In this document: positions 36,907-49,031 of the stretch, one piece after another | How the letters are laid out: each line of letters begins with the position of its first letter | How positions within the stretch are numbered: the first letter of the stretch is position 1 | Assembly: GCF_943734655.1 (NCBI RefSeq) | Contig: NC_071354.1 | Span: 198,212,911-198,276,910 of the forward strand | Direction of reading: 5' to 3' | Length of the DNA stretch: 64,000 nucleotides | Source: Sabethes cyaneus | Taxonomy: Eukaryota > Arthropoda > Insecta > Diptera > Culicidae | The notes under the pieces: model-generated | Database searches by the model: none | What the model was told of the DNA's origin: nothing | The model's input: the letters and a program-made list of their open reading frames with translations, nothing else | Made by a program: the position numbers and the translations under genes

Positions 36907-38269
36907 CCCGAATAAAAATGTATAGCGAAAAAACATTGAATTTTACTGTTACAAACATTGAAAAACTTCGAAAAACCACATTGAAACAGTGAAAATCTTT
37001 GTAAAAGTTACACTGAAGTTACCATGAATATCACTGTTTTCACAGTAAATTTTAATGGAAACCGCCAATTTTACAGCGAATAAGGGGGTGATTAAGTGAT
37101 GTAACACTAAATTTTTCGGCTTTTTCCCATACAAATAAAAACCAAAAACAGTAAAATTTGTGGTACATTCACTATAAGTTTTACACTGTTTTACAACGAA
37201 GTTACAATGAAATTTAAGATGAGTTCTGCAAAAAAAAATGTAGGCTTTCGGATTATTAGGACAAAATAAAACCGGCTGATTAATTACGGTATTTCATGTT
37301 TTTGAAAAGGTATGAGATGACAATGAATTTGATAGGCTTCGAACTATTATGATTTTCGAGCCGCATTCATCGCTCATATTAGGAAAGTATTAGAGGTCAG
37401 TACACCTACTTAAACAAATTCCGCTTTTTCCCATTTACGCCTTATCTCTATCTGTTAGATCCTATCGACTCTTTATTTCATTACTGTCTTCTATCGTCCC
37501 CTCTGTCAACTGTAAACACCCTTATTCTTTTTTTCGTTCGAACATTCATTCGAAAGTTAAACCGATTCGTATTCTTGTTTTCGTTCGAATCAATTCGAAC
37601 GTTCGAACGCCATTTCCTTTTGCTCATACGAATACGAGAATAGTGCTTCCCGATTCGTTCGAAGCAAACTATTCGTACGAATGCAGGATACGGCCGTAAA
37701 CAAGAATAAAGGTGAAAATCTACCGTTATAAAAACTTAATTATATGCCTGATACCTCATTCGATGTCAAGACGTATACAACAAGGTTGGTCTATCCATAG
37801 AACCGGAGCCTTTCCCCGAACACCCGCGTTAAGAATCGCGGCTAATATGTTGACAGACGAACAAGTAAGTCGCAAGCGCCTGCATAGTGTCGTCGTCCCG
37901 TCAGTAAAACGAATTCGATTAAACTTCTGGTTCGTCGGTTTCTACAGTAGACGGAGGAAGAGACACAATTTGTGTCTACAAATAACTCAACCTGCCAAGG
38001 ATTGGACCTTAGATAGATTATTTCCTGCTTCGAAACAATTTGCATTGTTGCCGAATTATATGAAAAATTTTCCAAGAACGGTACAGTGAAGTTACAGCAT
38101 AAAGTGTTGTAAACAGTAAATTTCATTGGAATCGTTAAGTTTTTACATTAATATGAAAAATTTTCTAAGAACGGTACAGTGAAGTTACAGCATAAAGTGT
38201 TGTAAACAGTAAAATTCATAGTAACCGTAATGTTTTTACATTAATATTCGTTATGCATTTCTACCCGGG
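36907..38269. mobile_element. 1.36-kb TA-flanked TIR element
   Basis: The left end CCCGAATAAAAATGTATAGC is matched inversely by the right end GTTATGCATTTCTACCCGGG with a few mismatches. TA flanks both (36905-36906 and 38270-38271). Sub-terminal ACAGTGAAGTTACA-type motifs recur near both ends, including a 93-bp tandem duplication (first copy from 38061, second from 38154). An inner palindrome-rich block (37516-37714, TTCGAACGTTCGAACG) bounded by CACCCTTATTCTT and AAGAATAAAGGTG may be a further MITE. The 125-codon frame at 37712-38089 is unrecognised. Confidence 0.65.
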
Positions 38270-38635
38270 TATTAGATGCACTGATGGAAACTCAAATGAC
38301 GCGATAAGTAAGAAAATGTTATATTAACTTAATCAGCAATTTGGTAAGATCGTTTCAAGTCGAATTTTTTCACATGTTACCATATACCTACGGTTTGACT
38401 CTTTTGGTAATAACATACCAAACGAGTTGAAAGTCCGAATGTAATAGTAAAATCCATATGACTAGTATTACCTTCTGGCGGGGCTTGCTGACTAGAAAAT
38501 GATTCCGGAATGCGCAACAAGTACTCAGTCAGTACTTCTTCATGGATCTTTGGATAGTCAGTAGAGCTAACACCATCTATAACCCGAAACTAAGATAATT
38601 GCATGGACTAACCATCACTGCAGTTACCTTTTTAC

Positions 38636-39290
38636 CTTTGTTATACTATATAATTACCTTTGTTATACTATATAACAAAGGTTTAGAAATTGGTCGAAAA
38701 ACACGAAATTGATCCGAGGCCCGTAGGGCCGAATCACATATACCAATCGATAGAGCTCGACGAACTGAGCAATGTCTGTGTGTGTGTGTGTATGTGTGTA
38801 TGTGTGTATGTGTGTGTGTGCAGCTCATTTTCTATCGCCTGTTTCTCGAAGATGGCTGAACCGATTTGATCGCTTTTACTTTTGTTTGAAAGGTATTATT
38901 GTCTAGTATATCACTATTGAATTGCTTTGCGGTCCGACGTTTCGTTTAAAAGTTATAAGCAAAAATGTGAAAACTACGTGACACGCGTTTCTCCTGAACT
39001 ACGCAACCAATTTTAACGATCTTAGTACCAAACGAAAGCTCTTGCTGTTACTAAACTTTTTACCAAGTTTTATTGAAAACGGACAAGCAGTTTAAAAGTT
39101 AGCCTTAAAAAACCATTTTTGATAAGGTTCAAATGATCGCCTGTTTCTCAGAGATGGACAAACCGATTTATGCGCTATAAGTTTTATTTGGCAGGTAATA
39201 TAGCCGGATAGATCACTATTGAATGGTTTTTGGATTGGACGTTTAATTTGAAAGTTATGAGCAATCGTATACACCACACCAAAATTAACA
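38636..39290 (+). repeat. Dispersed repeat family B, copy 2
   Basis: It starts with ACCTTTGTTATACTATATA, repeated twice and followed by TATAACAAAGGT as a hairpin. Then come CCCGTAGGGCCGAATCACAT, a (GT)n stretch (38777-38820) and two GAGATGG-type blocks (AAGATGGCTGAACCGATTT; CAGAGATGGACAAACCGATT). The order matches 12010-12560. Non-coding. Confidence 0.65.
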
Positions 39291-39639
39291 ATAATTTATA
39301 ATGATTTTAACCAAGATAATTTACCTAATTTCAATTATTTTATTATCAAACGAAAGGTTTTGACACTACGAATATATATGCAAAATTTCATAAGAATTGG
39401 TTTTACCGGTCAAAAGATATCAATCCGCGAACGCTCGCGCCAACTTTTGCAACACAGTTACTCGCGCGCACAATAGCCCAAACCAAAGAAAACGTGCGCA
39501 CTAGAGTTTTGACTAGGAAAACTTGTTTTTAAGTTTATCGAACCTTCGGAAGAGTTTCTTGAAATTGAATGCTCTATCATCTGGTGCAATTTAAATTTGG
39601 ATTAATCCCCCTAAAAGTGAAAAATTTTTTTTTCAGTTT

Positions 39640-39970
39640 CAATATAACACATTGATATGTTCTGCAAAGTTTTAGAGCCTATTATTACAAGAAATTTTGC
39701 TGAAGACTGTAACCTGAGATAGAAGCGAAGACAGAGAAATCTTATTTATTGTTTCTGTATTTGTAAAATCAGTTTTTCTATTTTAGCTTTTTGTAATTGT
39801 TGTATGACTTTTTCATGTGTTACAAAGTTATACAAATAGTAAAAATACACAACTTTGCTGAAAATAGTATACCTCTATGTTTGCTTGTTTAGGAACTGTA
39901 GAACTTTGATTATAAAAATACCCTGATTTTAACCCCGAATTACTCGACTACCAACTGACGGATACATTTT
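39640..39970 (-). repeat. Dispersed repeat family G, inverted copy
   Basis: On the minus strand GTAGTCGAGTAATTCGGGG, GGGTATTTTTATAAT, TTCCTAAACAAGCAAACATA and CAAAGTTGTG align in order with 30673-30930. Non-coding dispersed repeat of unknown class. Confidence 0.6.
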
Positions 39971-40075
39971 AAACATTTTACATTTGCTGATAGTTTTGCT
40001 ACATACAGACATCATTTTTCCATATGAAGTAACGTAAAAATAATTCCAGTTTGGGACCAATAGCGGTACACTCAC

Positions 40076-40368
40076 GGTTGCCAGTATGCCAGATAAATCT
40101 GGATTTTGCCAGATTTTTGATTGCGCGCCAGACCAACAGACAAAGCTTAAAACCTTCTAGATATTTGGCAATGTGCCAGATTTTCGATCCTCCGTCTTGC
40201 AAAAAGGTCATCACTTCTAATTTTGGACAAAATTTTGCATCTACGGTGAGCAAAACGAGCAAGATTTTTTCAGGAAAACGCCTCCCCATCGGACTAATTT
40301 ACCACCAGATTTTTGTCAGACACTTTTATTCGTGTTCGCCAGATTTTCGGGAAAACCTGGTGGCAACC
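40076..40368. mobile_element. MITE-like element with GGTTGCCA ends
   Basis: The left end GGTTGCCAGTATGCCAG and the right end CCTGGTGGCAACC are inverted. The interior repeats TGCCAGATTTT/CCAGATTTTTG several times. The flanks GGTACACTCAC (left) and GGTACACCTCAC (right) look like a duplicated target lying in family D sequence. The plus frame at 40051-40464 (137 codons) crosses this element and is not a gene. Confidence 0.6.
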
Positions 40369-40370
40369 TT

Positions 40371-40990
40371 GGGTACACCTCACATGCTACTTGCTTCGTT
40401 TCTGTGCTCTCGGTTTATGCTGATCTATTTTCCTAACAATTTAAAGTATTATTGTATTGAATAATTCAGACATTTTGCTGAACATTTTTTTGAAGAATAT
40501 ACGTTAGTTAAACACCGATTGGTAAATATGGCATTCAAAAACCTACACATGTTATTCAGAATACAACAGCGTGAGTAACCGAAGGTTAATAAAAATTGAT
40601 GAAATTTTTTCAAGAAAACCTTATTGATGCATAGTTATGCATAGTTCAAAAACCTATAAACTAGACCTTTACTACGCAATGTATATGTTAAAGAATAATA
40701 TTTCTTCTTACAACTTACTTTTACTTGCACTTACCCACATTAGTAACAACTTACTCAGCAATTTCATGAGAAAAAGAACTATCAAAATTTGTAAGTGCTA
40801 CTATTTTGTTCAAATTTTGTAAGCTTATTCAATTTCCAAAATTTTTATGTAAACCAACGCACAATGCAACGTTAACTAATAGATGAATTATGTTCCGAAG
40901 ACGTTTCGATTTCTATCTCAAATAGCAAGTAAGACCGTATAATAAAGGTTCCTTTCACCAATAGGTGGATTAAATCAGGTTTTTCATAAT
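40371..40990 (+). repeat. Dispersed repeat family D, copy 1
   Basis: From GGTACACCTCACATGCT through TTTATGCTGATCTATTTTCC, AATACAACAGCGTGAGTAAC and CCTATAAACTAGACCTTTAC to GGTGGATTAAATCAGG, the segment aligns in reverse orientation with 63335-63990. About 620 bases, no conserved protein. Confidence 0.75.
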
Positions 40991-41020
40991 ATCACTGCCG
41001 GACAGTGGGAGATAGATAGG

Positions 41021-41279
<259 letters not shown>

Positions 41280-41294
41280 ATTAAGAAAACTGAT

Positions 41295-42507
41295 ATTAAT
41301 GGTATATATAAATTTATATTCTTATTCTTATTCTTATTCTTATTAATATCATCACAGCCACAATAAAGGATTCCTGGAAATAATTTTAATTATTTCTAAT
41401 CATAGAAATACATCAAATTATTTTCTTGTCAGTATTAACATTTGCTAAATATCAAAAATATATCGCAAATGTTTAATCGGCCAGGCCAACTGTGAAATAT
41501 TGCCGCAAAGACGATTATACGAATTGAATCTTGTGTGAATAAGTTATTCATACATAGATGCATTTCTAAATCAATAGGGGATGAAGAAACGGGGACGTCT
41601 CGTACCAACCGTCTCTGAGTAATTTTAACTTTGTTTTCGTTGGGAGTATCTATGCTAATAATGGTAAAGTGATACTCCGGACCCTCGGGGATGAACTTAT
41701 GGCATTTACTCCAAAAGCCCGGCTGCTGTTGGCCAAGGTTATAGCGCCTTATTTCGCTCTCTAAAATAGATCAAATACACCAACCACCAAACTACCAAAG
41801 ACATGGCATATATCAATTAATTTGTTAAACAACAAAATGAAGCAATAATAAAGTAAATAAATTTACGTGCATGTAGTTGCATAAAACAACCTTAAAATAA
41901 TGTAGTTATAAAACGATCTCACCAGTACTTCTGTTCCGTTAGAACGGCAGATTCAAGTCGAATGATTAACCTGGACCTAAAGTTCACCATGCTATTAGCT
42001 AAGTTTGATGGTCCCGTCTTTCGAATCGGCGTAGAAAGTGGTGCTGATAACTTGTTTGATGTTCAGGAACCACCGTTGGAAATATTTTGAAGTAAGGTTG
42101 AAACGGGTTGCGCTTGTGCGGTGATTTTTTTCGGAAGAATTTCAGCTAGGCGATCCACCCATTACCGTGATGAGACTGTGGGTTACCAAATATCAGGAGA
42201 ACGCTGCCATTCTAGGGGCTCAGAACCACCGGAATTTCATGAAACAGGTCTTGGTTATGGTATTTTTCAACAGTACCATTCGTAATATTTCGAAGACGTC
42301 TCCACTTGTGAGCATTTCAAATTAAAATTAAAACACTTGATCTCTCAATGGCTATCCGAAACAAAACACTTGAAAATAATAGTTTCCACTTCTAATTTAC
42401 TTGAATTTTATCAAAAAAAAAAGATATGGAAAATGTCGAATTTTTTTTACGTCCGCTTCTTTTCGCAGTTTGCTTCGATCTCTTAATGGTATATATAAAT
42501 TTATAGC
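41295..42507. repeat. Segment flanked by a 23-bp direct repeat
   Basis: TTAATGGTATATATAAATTT and the next three bases occur at 41295-41317 and again at 42485-42507, bracketing 1.17 kb. A translated stretch at 42160-42300 (with VTKYQENAAILGAQNH) suggests eroded coding sequence of unknown origin. The direct repeat could be a target duplication or remnant LTR edge. A (CCTT)n run follows at 42518-42540. Confidence 0.4.
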
Positions 42508-42754
42508 CCATTAACTTCTTTCCTTCCTTCCTTCCTTCTTTAGATAAAAACTCCTCAAGTACTATCTGGTACTACATTTTCTCATTATATTGGTTATTTT
42601 GGAAGATGTGGTCCCCTGAACAAAAAGGGTAATCGCCTTGATTATTCTAATTATAGTGGCATTACGCACATCTACGCGATTCTCTCCCACATCTTGTTAC
42701 GTCGTCCTTCAGGGATAGCAAGAGATTTCGTCGGGCAGCATCAGATGTGCTAAT

Positions 42755-43608
42755 AAATCAGTTCACCAGTTGACAAACTTGTAAATACATCCGTGAGTAG
42801 AAAAGTTAAGGTTTTACTGTCAGATCATTCTGAATGATTTGGTTTATAGCGACCATAATAAAATATCCCATTGAATAAAGAATGAATTTTGAACAGTCTT
42901 AGTTCGTTTGCAGCATGTGCGCAATAAATTTTATCGTGCATATTTACATTATAGGTGGATGAAATCAACGCGCCAATGAAATTTTGCAATTTTCGGAAAC
43001 TTGTTTTAACAAAATAAATATATTCAGTTAGTCGATCTCAATTTCTAGCAAAATCATATTAGTTGCTTCCTGTGACAGGAAAACCGATTGATAATAACTT
43101 TCTTTCTGCAAAACACTTTGCTTTGATGAATTTTTGTTTGCGAGCTAAAACAAAATACAAGAATATGGTAATATGGCTTCGCATAAAAAATGATTTTGGT
43201 GTTGAACTTCAGTATTCTTAATAATACCAGCAAAAAAAAGGTTGGTCAGGGTGTTATCGTTTTAATAGCTCTATAAAACTAACAGATTTCTTGAGATTTG
43301 ACAAGCACCCGCTATAAAATCAATTTTGATTAGTGTGCCATTTTGTATTGCTACGCCACACTTGTGGTTATTTTATAAGAGATGTGGTGCAGCCAGCAAA
43401 TTTTAACGTGATAATATAAGCAACCACAATAAATTTGCTTTATTAACAGTTTTATTATGGTTTTCTAGCTAGCTATAAATGTGTTTATTCTCGTATTCTC
43501 TTGGTATTGCGCAATACCACAATAAAACCAGATGTAATGATTAATACTGCAATAAAACCTTTATAAAATTCAAGTAAAACCTAGTGGTTTTAGAATCGTT
43601 ACTTGGGT
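42755..43608 (+). mobile_element. Family A DNA element, copy 4 (5'-truncated)
   Basis: Starting near GTTGACAAACTTGTAAATAC the sequence follows the family through GATCATTCTGAATGATTTGG, AATAAAATATCCC, GCTAGCTATAAATG and ACCTTTATAAAATTCAAG to AGAATCGTTACTTGGG. The middle region deleted from copy 2 is present here, so this is the best template for the interior. No transposase. Confidence 0.7.
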
Positions 43609-43849
43609 GAACATTTGAGTGCACTTTGGTCTTAATAAAACGCTGTTAAATTTGAGTTATAGTCGCGAAAAATGGTTGGTGGTTGCTGCGATTATTTTGG
43701 ACCTATATTTTATTGTAGTGTCTGTGTGATTTGAATTTCCGGCAGGCCGAAAACGCACCTGTATGGTACAAACCATAACAGTTATATAATGCGATTCCCC
43801 GAATAGTTCAATGCGTGGTGCTGCGCGTGCGCCCGTCTTAATTTCTTAG

Positions 43850-44230
43850 TTGTGCAACTAACAATGTAGCTGATTTTTAGCATACTGTTGGGGTGTATCA
43901 AAGGCTTATCGCCTACCAAAAATCAGCTATATCTATTTGAAGAAGCCTTGCCATGAGCAAACCGCACCACCTTAGGGCCTATTCGGTGGATTGCTGTACT
44001 TCAACAGCAGGCCAAAAGGGAGTCAGATGGTTTATGCGTCGGTGTTTTTCAAACGTTGCCTACATACCGGCTCATTGAAGATAACTAGTTGCAATGACAA
44101 CAGTTTGCTTCTGGCGCTAGTGTCCATATACACTAGCGCCAGAAGCAAGTGATTGTCACTCAAAATCTAACCATTTTAACATACTAGAAGCGTTCCAGGT
44201 GCATCTGCCTCGCACATTTGTAGTAGTGAA
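43850..44230 (+). repeat. Dispersed repeat family E, copy 1, with hairpin insertion
   Basis: Blocks TATCAAAGGCTTATCG, GGCCTATTCGGTGGATTGCT, GGAGTCAGATGGTTTATGCG and GCCTCGCACATTTG occur in the same order on the minus strand at 62812-63125. A short hairpin (44087-44165) sits between blocks in this copy only. Confidence 0.7.
44105..44148. repeat. Perfect 18-bp stem hairpin
   Basis: TTGCTTCTGGCGCTAGTG (44105-44122) is exactly complementary to 44131-44148 across the 8-base spacer TCCATATA. TGACAA/TTGTCA just outside extends the pairing imperfectly. It lies inside a family E copy and is absent from the other copy, so it is probably a tiny foldback insertion. Confidence 0.85.
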
Positions 44231-44577
44231 GCACCTTATTTTTTAAAGCAGAAATTAGCAACAAGATGCTAATAAAAATTAGCAAATTACTTACATTTTT
44301 ATGAAAATAGTTATAACACATTGTATGAGTGCTATATTTGTTTCAGTATTGTTATACAGTGGTAAAGTTTTTATTTGGGAAAGCACAGCAAAAGAAAACG
44401 AATGTAGGTTGAATTTAGTAGGATGCTGAAAATTCCCTGCGGTATCCTACTTGGGGATTTTGACCGTCAAATTCTGCCTACTTGGTGGTAAAGTGGAAAA
44501 TTAAGTGTTACGCAGACGTATGAACCACGAGCAGCATCAAGTATATAAATGTGCTGATATTGTGAAAGTAATACAAT

Positions 44578-44830
44578 GCAATGTGGCAGACTGCGGTGGG
44601 CTGGACACGTGGACATAATGCCTGATGAAAGAATAGCCAAAATTATTTTTAGTAGAAAACCAGGCAGAGGTAGAAGACTGCGTGACAGACTCCGTGCCCG
44701 ATAGATGTGCTCTGTCGAGGACGCCGGGACGTTCAGCTGATGTTTGAGAGATCGACAGTACTAGAGGACAATAATTCGTTTAGCGCAGAATCGATAACCG
44801 ACCGTCGCGTCGCCACTAAAGTAAACTAAT
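44578..44830 (+). pseudogene. RTE-like retrotransposon C-terminal remnant
   Basis: One frame gives CGRLRWAGHVDIMPDERIAK, then KPGRGRRLRDRLR and, after a stop, MCSVEDAGTF. The RLRWAGHV...RRGRP...W.DGVEEDA pattern is the usual C-terminal tail of RTE-like polymerases and related non-LTR elements. Stops break the frame and no reverse transcriptase precedes it, so this is a 3' fragment. Confidence 0.65.
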
Positions 44831-44869
44831 GTAAGAAAGGTTATGTTCAATTCTGTTGCCCACGTTTTG

Positions 44870-45240
44870 ACACAAGTCTCCAATTTTGAATAGATTTTAA
44901 CAGAATATCGATGCGAACGCTGTTAGAGTCAATAGGATCGTAGCAACTGACCCTGCAATTGTCCTGTACTGTAACAGCCGGCTGCGAAGTCTGTCGTCTA
45001 AAAACAGAAGGTCAAGTTTCGATAACGGAATGTAGCACCTAGGCTTTGCTTTATCGATGTGAACGATAAACGTAAGGGATGGCTGCGCACTTTCATGAAT
45101 GCATTCTACTTTCAAGACATCAAATTGGTTTAGGTTCAGATTAGGGAAATGATTTGTGACATGTTGAAACGGGGAAGCTATGTTACTTTTTTCTTCTAAA
45201 ATAGAAATAAATGGAACCGTAGGTGTTTACAATTGTCATC
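44870..45240 (+). repeat. Dispersed repeat family F, copy 1, split by a SINE
   Basis: CAAGTCTCCAATTTTGAATA, then GAACGATAAACG, TCATGAATGCATT, GACATCAAATTGGT, GGTTCAGAT and TTCTTCTAAAATAGAAATAA align in reverse with 51255-51500. A SINE fragment (44920-45051) interrupts this copy. Confidence 0.7.
44920..45051 (+). mobile_element. tRNA-derived SINE, copy 4 (5'-truncated)
   Basis: It contains TTAGAGTCAATAGGATCG, GTCCTGTACTGTAACAGCC, GGCTGCGAAGTCTGTCG and CTAGGCTTTGCTTT but lacks the tRNA-like head. ATCGATGCGAAC (left) and ATCGATGTGAAC (right, reading into the family F sequence) look like the duplicated target. The family F copy at 51255-51500 has a single such site, serving as the empty locus. 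Confidence 0.75.
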
Positions 45241-48200
45241 GCAGACTTGAGAAGCAAAAGTGTGCTTGCACGAGTTGGTTTATGCGTCAATTATGATAAT
45301 GCTATGTAGGGTAAGGAACGAGTTAAGCAGTGTTACCTATTTTAATCAGTTGAACATAAATGATCCGAAAATGCACTTTTTTATTCATATTTTCAAAATC
45401 CTTCGATAGGATCATCTTCACAAATCACTTAACCATACATTTGATTCACACAAACACAATTTACTGGGTTTCCGACAAGAAATATGATGAATTAAAAATT
45501 GTTGTCCAAAAACGTACATTTTTCAGCTGCTCTTCAGCAATCGCCACCTCGCTACTAACGAATTCATCAAATTTTCAGCACTGATTACAACCACTCTGAA
45601 AGTCAAGCACTCATATTATTCAGTCTCTTTTTTTCTATTATCTAAGGCTTTGTCACTAGCCAAAAGTTTTATTATTTTCTAACAAAACTGAAAACAAATT
45701 CTGAATTGACGGAACCTGTTCACCACTAGCAGCAGCTGCAGCACAACTGATGAACTATCGTGTTGCCAAGACACTGTTTCGGTTCTGGAAATAAGAATGT
45801 TAAGTTTGAAATTAACTGAAACCTCCTATGGTGAAAACGTGGTTCAATACTTTCAAGAGAAATGTATGTTCATAATTAATTTTTCTTAATTAAAAACAAC
45901 ACAAAAGACAGCTTTTTCAATAATTTTCGAAGATTTTCTCAGTGATTTAATAAAGCAACGATGTGTTTCAATGTTATTTTCTTTGACAACACTGTTCTAA
46001 GTCGGATCGTTTGTACTGCTATATGTTTACCTCTTTTGTTCTCCCACCATCCTTATGAACAGCGAGTGAGACGTCAAACTCGCAGTTTCCCATAAGAAAA
46101 CTAGAGAATAAAAGAGACGACGAATAACGTTTGCCGAACGGTGCGGTGAGTGTATGCCCCGATAAACAATTTAGACAGATGGCATTTTACGCATCTATGC
46201 CGATACGCTATGCCGATTACGCATCAGATGCCGATTAGTAGGTCGCGGATAGGAACGCGAACTTACTGAATAGGGGGAAACGTTCGAGGGATTTTTTAAC
46301 GGGACGTAAAAAAATTCAGATTTCAGGATTGCTTAAAATAGCAGCTTGCGGGTGAAAATGGGTTCGGTGTGTTCAAAATTAGTTCCGCCGCTCCAACTTT
46401 TAAAGCGAAAAATCAAAAGTTTAGCTCAACAATAGTGTCTTCCAATGGTAACAGCTTGGAGCACTAAAGATAACAAGAAGATTGGTATGCTGATATCCCC
46501 CACTTAGTCAACCCATCGCTTGTAATAAGGTAAAACAATCAGTGACCCGCTTAGACTGCTTAAAACTAGTTCTTTACCCTAGATGTTGATTTCTATAAAA
46601 GAACTGTTCTTGTTATACTATTATATCCATATTAAAAATTCTGATCGATTGTTATACATATCTTTCGAAATGTTTGTTTTTGTATTCAAATGTTTTTGTT
46701 TGAATATGATAAATTCAGTTTACATTAATGTAGAGCTTACCATTATATTGTTTATAAACTAGCGTTGCTTACCTGCAAATAAAAAAATGATATCATTAGT
46801 TTGATAATAAATACTACTTATTATCGGAACTGATTCAATAGCATGCCATTTAAAATTAGAATTATAGTATGAAGCAATGCAATGCATTGCATGCCATTTG
46901 CCTTTGCAATGGCTGCTGATCTTCATGGAACCCTATTGTGTCTATATCTATTCACCGTAGTCATGTGGCATAAATAAGTTTTGAATCTGCTATCTGTAAT
47001 TGCTTCTACGGATGATGATGTCCTCATGAAATGGAACAAACAATTGTAGTCTGTGCGCCAACCCGTCTTCAAGACAGCACAATGCCGAATGCAGAGTATA
47101 ATTTTCGTAACTCGCAATTGTGTTTGTTTCGCCAGGTGTAACAAATACTCAACGAGCGTGTATGTAGCAAACCAAGATAATCAATGTTAAACTTGTAATG
47201 GAAACCCTATTCGTGAAAATGCATGCAGATAACTGGAAAACGTTTTGGCATATATTTTTAAGCGTATTTTTCACCACAATTTCATTTTAGGCTGAGCTTG
47301 ACTATGTCGATTGTGAGGGCAAGACTCGTTGTATTCTTTTCCTAAGCATGATTCACAATCCATCGGTCTAGTAAGAAAACTGATACACGAAAACATGCGA
47401 TATGTTAATTCGAATTGCTGGCCAAGTAAATCAAAAAACATTAATGTGGAAGCCATTATAGAACATTTCTCTTCCGTCTATCACTGCAAACAACGATTCA
47501 TCATTACGAGCTGCCTTAATAATTATGTTAGCCTATTTGATCAATTAATCGAATATAGAAAAGCAGCTCTCTCGTGAACGAAACGGGCAATAACGGAAGA
47601 ATCGATTTCCGAATCATATCGCATAGTGAAACGAAAACAATGTAAAAAGCAGAATGATAAAATCATTCTATCCGCATCAATAAACTCATCAGGTTGATAC
47701 CGCAATCAAGACGCATTCCAGTAGTGTGATCCACCCAACCAACTGCTCGAGTTTTCTTTTCCAGCCCGAGCTCACGATTCAACCAAATGATGTTACAGAT
47801 CTATATAAATCATGTAACGTCGTACGGCTGCTGGCCGATGGCATACCTTTGTTCATCCTGTGGGGCTTTGATAGAGACGTTATTTTGCTTTGATGGCTTC
47901 CAACGTCAGGCGCCGCCTCCCTAGAGAGGAGGCTCTGAGTTGAGGCTCCGTTTCGTTCATTCATGCAGATCATAATTTTCATTGTAATTCAACGTTGTCA
48001 ACGTAATCATTGGTTTTTCCTGTCGCCGAAGGTACGGCTCTTCCGATATTACATTAGCCTTAAATCATGCCACCTACTAGTAGGTGCCTTCTAGTAGGTA
48101 TCGCGTGCATGCCAGACAGAATCTTTTTCATAAAAGAGGTTCCTTCTTCTACCATCAATCGTTCTTGCAAGAACAGCAGCTTTGTTGTGTACAAACGAGC

Positions 48201-48960
48201 CAATAACAAAGGGTTGCACTCACGCTATAACTCACCCGAGCAACAATCTTTAGCAACACTGGCCGTAGCCGCTTAGCTCGTTCGGCAGCCAGGCAGGCAG
48301 GCAGGCCAGCATCGAAATTGATTTATGTCTTTTCATTTTTTCCGCCACATAACGAAGGCACGAACACGAACCGGAGAGGAAGCTGTGCTCCTTCAGAAAC
48401 GCTAACGCTACTACCCAATCGTTCCGCGCGTTTTGAAGATCTACCTCACATCCGCACATGGTGCATGTTTGTTTTGGTTGTCTGGATCCACATGATTGGA
48501 CTTTTTTTTTCTACTCCGTGAGAGTTTGAAAAATTCGACGTTCGGATAATTGCATTACTCCGCTTTCTTCGTCACGAGCGCGCGAGGTAAACATGCGATG
48601 GCGGGATTGATTTATGGCACCAATTGTAATTATCAGGGCGCCAACGAGGAAGCAGGTCTTACACGTAATCGGAGCATGGGAATTTCGTGATTTCAGTTCA
48701 GCCGGAAGTTGATAATTCTTCTAAATAAAAGCTTCAAGAAATATTTTACAGCCGGTTTAAATAATGCCAAGATTTTAATTAGCTTAAGATAAAATCCAAC
48801 ATTGTGAAATGCATTTGTCTCATTGGGCAAACAAAATTGGGCAACACGAAATTATCATCTTCATGCACGCGACAACGATTAACTGATTGATGAAATGAGT
48901 TTTTTTATCAAAAAATCGTTAAACCCGGAGATTACCGTCGGTAGTTTACCCGCACAATCA
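45241..48960. other. Unassigned sequence upstream of the odorant-binding protein gene
   Basis: No frame here has a recognised domain (e.g. 45360-45584, 47329-47577, 48067-48276). A segment around AATGCCGAATGCAGAGTATA (about 47081) resembles AATGCCGAAAGCAGAAAATA at about 50359, a weak dispersed match. The last kilobase is the natural place for the gene's cis-regulatory DNA, but no specific binding site can be claimed. Confidence 0.5.
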
Positions 48961-48974
48961 CTGAATTAATTTCG

Positions 48975-49010
48975 TATATAAACTGGGGTGCTTTTCAACC
49001 TACTACAGTT
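48975..49010 (+). promoter_or_regulatory. Core promoter of the odorant-binding protein gene
   Basis: TATATAAA at 48975-48982 lies about 30 bases upstream of ACAGTT (49005-49010), an initiator-like motif, and 50 bases upstream of the start codon. This spacing is normal for an insect TATA promoter. The predicted 5' UTR is about 27 bases. Confidence 0.7.
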
Positions 49011-49031
49011 TTTTGTGCAGTGCTACCAAAC

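Noticed and set aside
37712..38089. 125-codon reading frame inside the TA-flanked element
   Set aside because: No transposase or other motif was recognised; its end lies in the 93-bp tandem duplication. Not strong enough to call a gene.
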